Below are positions 24,374 to 27,404 of a stretch of 27,404 nt of DNA, piece after piece. Location of the stretch: positions 1-27,404 of the forward strand of contig JBAXOA010000051.1 of NCBI GenBank assembly GCA_037133495.1, in the 5' to 3' direction. The notes under the pieces were generated by a model. The model saw nothing but the letters and a program-made list of their open reading frames with translations. It was not told the origin of the DNA and searched no databases. Every line of letters starts with the position of its first letter. The stretch's first letter is position 1. Source of the DNA: JAAFHB01 sp037133495 (lineage in GTDB: Bacteria; Bacteroidota; Bacteroidia; Bacteroidales; Prolixibacteraceae). The position numbers and the translations under genes are program-made.

Positions 24374-25930
24374 CTATTTTCGGTACAAACAACACTTCGG
24401 AAGTTGATTGTAAACATCTGCAGGAGCTTTAAAATTCTCAGTGTCGTGGCCGGCATCAGCTACTGCCTTTTGAATAGCCATCGGATTGGCCTTCGTCGCA
24501 TCGTATTGTGTTATCAAAATTTTCTCATTTGCATTCCACACTGCCGAAATAACACCTGAGACCGATTTAGCCGCAATTTCTATTCGCTCTTTACATAAAT
24601 CACAAGTACCTACCACTATGAATTGCGTTCGTGCGGAAGATTTTTCTGCAGGATTTTCTACTATCATCTTCATCGCATCCACATTCCCCGATGGGTTCCG
24701 AGGCTCTTGATTCATCATGCTGGGTTTTCCATCGAGTTGAGCAGAGGCATCAACACTAAATGCTCCTTGAGTAACAATTTCTTCTCCTTCCGATAATCCA
24801 CTCATAACTACATAACTTATACCCAGTAATGGTCCCAGTTCTACTTCGCGTAACTTAAATACAGGCTCTGATGTTTTTATTTGCTTCACATAAACTACAG
24901 AGCGTTTTCCTGTCCATAGAACAGCTGAACGAGGAATGATCAGATTATTTTTATATTCAGCAAGATCGGCCTTCACAATACCGGTTGCAAACATTTCGGG
25001 TTTGAATTTGCCTCCCTTATTATCAATTTCAATCCGCACCCTTGCAATTCGGGTATTAGGATCAAGTACCGGATCAATAAATGCGATCCTGCCTGAATAA
25101 TTGGTTCCAGGTAAAGCCTGAATAGAGAATTTAATTTCGTGTCCCTTTGAAAGGTAAGGAAGATCGCTTTCGTAAGCATCAAACATAATCCATACCTGTG
25201 AAAGATCGGCAATATCAAACAGTACAGTTCCCGGCGAAATATAATCACCGGTATTAACGCGCCTGGCAGATACAATTCCAGATGTATTGGCATAAACTTC
25301 GAATTCTGTTTTTACCTTACCTGAATTTTCAATCAATGCTATCTGTTGGTCCGTAAGTTTCCATTGACGAAGTTTATCTTTTGCCGCTTCGTAAAGAACC
25401 GGCTGCGATTGCTTTGTTGCCACGGTTTCAAGTAATTCCTGCTGAGCAATTAAGAGGTCAGGAGAATAGATAACTGCTAAAGTCTGGCCTTTTCTGACTA
25501 CCTCGCCTGTGAAGTTTACCAGTAATTTTTCTATACGTCCGGGAAGATGAGAGACCTGACTTTGCAGAAGCCGTTCATCGGTTTGTACTTTACCATAAAG
25601 GCGCAATTCCTTAACGACGCTTTGTTTTGAAACACTGGATGTTAATACATTAGCCAGCTGAACAGCCTCCTTCGTCATTAGAATCGCATCCGGATCGATT
25701 GAGTTCCCACTACGACTGAGCGGGACTAATTGCATGGCACATATTGGGCATTTACCTGGTTCAGACATTCTTATCTGCGGATGCATGGCACATGTCCAGA
25801 TGGCTGCTTTCTCCCCTTCTGTTGAATGGTTGTGCGTTTCCTCTTTTATTCCGGAGGAATGGAAAAATAACCATCCAATAAAAATCCCGATAATTAAAGC
25901 CCCAATTAAAAATATACTTTGTTGTTTCAT
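24374..25930 (-). CDS. CusB-type RND periplasmic adaptor with heavy-metal-binding and HMA-like domains
   Basis: This membrane-fusion protein for metal efflux has extra metal-binding modules. An N-terminal membrane anchor (5-24) is followed by HNHS and a heavy-metal-binding domain, WTCAMHPQIRMSEPGKCPIC (C47, M49, H50, C61, C64, then M66), typical of copper/silver adaptors. The core has split lipoyl halves (LPGRIEKLLVNFTGEVVRKG and VYANTSGIVSARRVNTGDYI), a short helical hairpin, and beta-barrel and proximal domains (WIMFDAYESDL, RSAVLWTGKRSVVYV). From about residue 436 an HMA-like domain carries GTCDLCKERIE (C443, C446), and the protein ends in KCCLYRK with two more Cys. The gene begins 6 bases after the TolC gene. 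Its stop overlaps a half palindromic repeat. Confidence 0.92.
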   Translation of the reverse strand: MKQQSIFLIGALIIGIFIGWLFFHSSGIKEETHNHSTEGEKAAIWTCAMHPQIRMSEPGKCPICAMQLVPLSRSGNSIDPDAILMTKEAVQLANVLTSSVSKQSVVKELRLYGKVQTDERLLQSQVSHLPGRIEKLLVNFTGEVVRKGQTLAVIYSPDLLIAQQELLETVATKQSQPVLYEAAKDKLRQWKLTDQQIALIENSGKVKTEFEVYANTSGIVSARRVNTGDYISPGTVLFDIADLSQVWIMFDAYESDLPYLSKGHEIKFSIQALPGTNYSGRIAFIDPVLDPNTRIARVRIEIDNKGGKFKPEMFATGIVKADLAEYKNNLIIPRSAVLWTGKRSVVYVKQIKTSEPVFKLREVELGPLLGISYVVMSGLSEGEEIVTQGAFSVDASAQLDGKPSMMNQEPRNPSGNVDAMKMIVENPAEKSSARTQFIVVGTCDLCKERIEIAAKSVSGVISAVWNANEKILITQYDATKANPMAIQKAVADAGHDTENFKAPADVYNQLPKCCLYRK

Positions 25931-25936
25931 GATGTG

Positions 25937-27322
25937 TCAATTTAATTCTGTGCAATTCAATTTTTTCAACCAGGCAACTGCTGTATTATAATCGGCAGTT
26001 GCTTCTGTTTGCTTGTATTCGTAATCCAGGGTTTGCTGCCTGACGCGCAAAATATCGGTAAGACCGGCACCTGAGGATGCAAAGCTCCTGAACAATATAT
26101 CGAGTGTTTTGGATGCAAGGTGATATTGATCAGAATAGAGTTTAATTCTTCTTTGAGCATCTTGAAATAACTCAATCGCCTGATAATATTCAGTTTGAAG
26201 CGAATTAACAGCAGCTTTATAACTTTGAGCATTCGCAGATTTCAGGAAATCAGCTTCGGTTTGCATGGCTTTGTATTTCTTTCTGTAAACCGGTAAAGTA
26301 ACTGTTAGCATTGGCATGATCATATCTTTACCATTCATGGCTAATGTTGACATTTCGCTTTTATTGATAAGGGAATAATTCATTCCTACACCAATCATCG
26401 GATAGCTCATTTTTTTAACCATTTGTTTTCGAACTTCGAGTGATTTCTGCTCAAACTTAAGCATGCCGAGCATTGGATTCTTACTTAAGATACTGTCTGA
26501 CAAACTCAGCATCAATGGCTGCATATCACTGACAACCAATGTATCCGGCAAAAAAACTTTAGCGTTAGAAGGCCTGTTCAGGTAACTGTTAAACAGAGCT
26601 GCAATGGTATTGACCCGGCTTTTAAGCAGATCAATATTATTTTGCAGATCACCCATTTCAATCTGAATCCGGTATATATCCGAAAGACCAGAATTTCCTG
26701 CAGATGAACCCATTTGATTTCCTGGCATGGGTGATGATGATGCATTGTTTCCGGGAGAAAATCCCGAATTTCCATTCATCGTTTGCATGCCGGATGATCC
26801 GGAGGAGGTTCCCTGAGATGGAGGGGAAGAAATTATTTTGCCCGAAGGCGCTGATCCGTTTCCTGTTGGAGCAGCTTTAAATCTTACAATCGCCAGTCTT
26901 TCGATTGCCCTAAGCAACTCAATATTTTTCTCTGAAATGCGAATATTCTGCTCAATCTTATTCATTTCGTACCAGGTTCGCTGTACTTCATAAAATACCT
27001 GCAATTTGGCATCACGGAACAATTCATATTTTGCATTTGCCATGAGGCTCATTTCATCTCTGGCATTTTTTAGCACTCCGAACCAGGGAAACATTTGCAT
27101 CAGGCGGATATCAGCAACCTGATTTCCACCTACAAGTTCCATTGGACTTAGAAATACGCCCACATTTAACTCCGGATCGGGTAAACTTCCTGCCTGCGCT
27201 GCTTTTTGAAGTGCCGCCTGATATTCAGCGAATTTCTGCAGCACGGAAGGATTATTTTTTACAGCAATTCCGAGGTAAACAGATAGCGAATCCTGCGCAT
27301 GAACCGTTCCGACCAGAAACAA
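25937..27322 (-). CDS. TolC-family outer-membrane channel of the metal-efflux locus
   Basis: This is an outer-membrane factor that forms the exit duct for the efflux complex. Coiled-coil TolC repeats are clear (NNPSVLQKFAEYQAALQKAA, KNIELLRAIERLAIVRFKAA, LRVRQQTLDYEYKQTEATAD), with PWFGVLKNARDEMS after the first strand. An insert at about 151-214 is rich in Gly, Ser, Asn, Pro and Met (for example SSPMPGNQMGSSAGNSG). The signal peptide core is VFFLFLVGTVHAQ. The start is uncertain: a TTG at 27320-27322 gives too short a signal peptide. The frame is open, with no ATG, to the right edge of the window through a repeat, so the true start may be a non-ATG codon or lie outside. The second adaptor gene follows after 6 bases. 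Confidence 0.87.
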   Translation of the reverse strand: MFLVGTVHAQDSLSVYLGIAVKNNPSVLQKFAEYQAALQKAAQAGSLPDPELNVGVFLSPMELVGGNQVADIRLMQMFPWFGVLKNARDEMSLMANAKYELFRDAKLQVFYEVQRTWYEMNKIEQNIRISEKNIELLRAIERLAIVRFKAAPTGNGSAPSGKIISSPPSQGTSSGSSGMQTMNGNSGFSPGNNASSSPMPGNQMGSSAGNSGLSDIYRIQIEMGDLQNNIDLLKSRVNTIAALFNSYLNRPSNAKVFLPDTLVVSDMQPLMLSLSDSILSKNPMLGMLKFEQKSLEVRKQMVKKMSYPMIGVGMNYSLINKSEMSTLAMNGKDMIMPMLTVTLPVYRKKYKAMQTEADFLKSANAQSYKAAVNSLQTEYYQAIELFQDAQRRIKLYSDQYHLASKTLDILFRSFASSGAGLTDILRVRQQTLDYEYKQTEATADYNTAVAWLKKLNCTELN

Positions 27323-27358
27323 AAAGAATACGATTCCGGTATATTGTATTTGTCTTAA

Positions 27359-27404
27359 AGTCCTGAAGGGACTGAATTTGAATAACCATGGGTAAAACCC
27401 ATGG
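27359..27404. repeat. Bacteroidota-type dispersed repeat, two hairpins at the window edge
   Basis: AGTCC-TGAAG-GGACT (27359-27373) and CCATGGGT-AAA-ACCCATGG (27386-27404) form two adjacent palindromes joined by GAATTTGAATAA. I recall very similar sequences scattered in intergenic DNA of Bacteroidota genomes. It may continue beyond the window. Confidence 0.65.

Noticed and set aside
24268..24375. Repeats between the adaptor and His-rich genes as a CRISPR array
   Set aside because: There are only two full units, the repeats are themselves perfect palindromes, the space between them is a worn repeat copy, and no cas gene is near.

Overview
The window comes from a member of the Bacteroidota, probably class Bacteroidia. 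The evidence is the set of TTG-N18/19-TAnnTTTG promoters, a 729-residue type III glutamine synthetase, PorV-like and helix-hairpin-helix outer-membrane barrels, an RND pump fused to a TolC-type channel, and weak Shine-Dalgarno signals. There is no plasmid, phage, transposase, tRNA or rRNA signal. It reads as chromosome with a housekeeping core and a metal-efflux island.

Left part (1-3741, minus strand): two tandem paralogous secreted proteins of unknown function. The downstream copy is cut by the left edge and the upstream copy (900 aa) is complete. Next comes lysC (aspartate kinase, plus strand) with a well-formed promoter. Facing it on the minus strand are a PlsC-like acyltransferase, an HHH-plus-beta-barrel protein and a PorV-like barrel protein.

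Centre (9790-13724): purE (minus) and hpt (plus) diverge from a shared promoter region. hpt is followed by adk, then a 267-bp stretch that still reads as the C-terminus of an outer-membrane protein but has no start codon. After that come obg, with its own promoter, and a PAP2 phosphatase. A one-repeat YehS/DUF1456 protein and the glutamine synthetase III gene follow on the minus strand, with a strong terminator between them.

Right part (16657-27404, all minus strand): a heavy-metal efflux locus. In order of transcription it holds a TolC-family channel with a Gly/Ser/Met/Asn-rich insert, a CusB-type adaptor with an N-terminal Cys/Met/His metal-binding module and a C-terminal HMA-like domain, and a cluster of palindromic repeats. 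Then come a small His/Cys-rich exported protein, a CzcA-type RND pump fused to a second TolC-like channel, a lipoprotein adaptor, and finally an M20 dipeptidase followed by a terminator. There are two adaptors and two channels but only one pump. The pump has the CzcA-type DFG-DGA-E signature, while the upstream adaptor carries modules typical of copper systems. The window ends inside a second kind of palindromic repeat, through which the TolC reading frame stays open without any ATG.

I did not find a wholly new system. The points most worth a second look are the tandem unknown secreted proteins, the decayed barrel gene between adk and obg, the internal signal peptide in the pump fusion, the covarying palindromes and the small His-rich protein.
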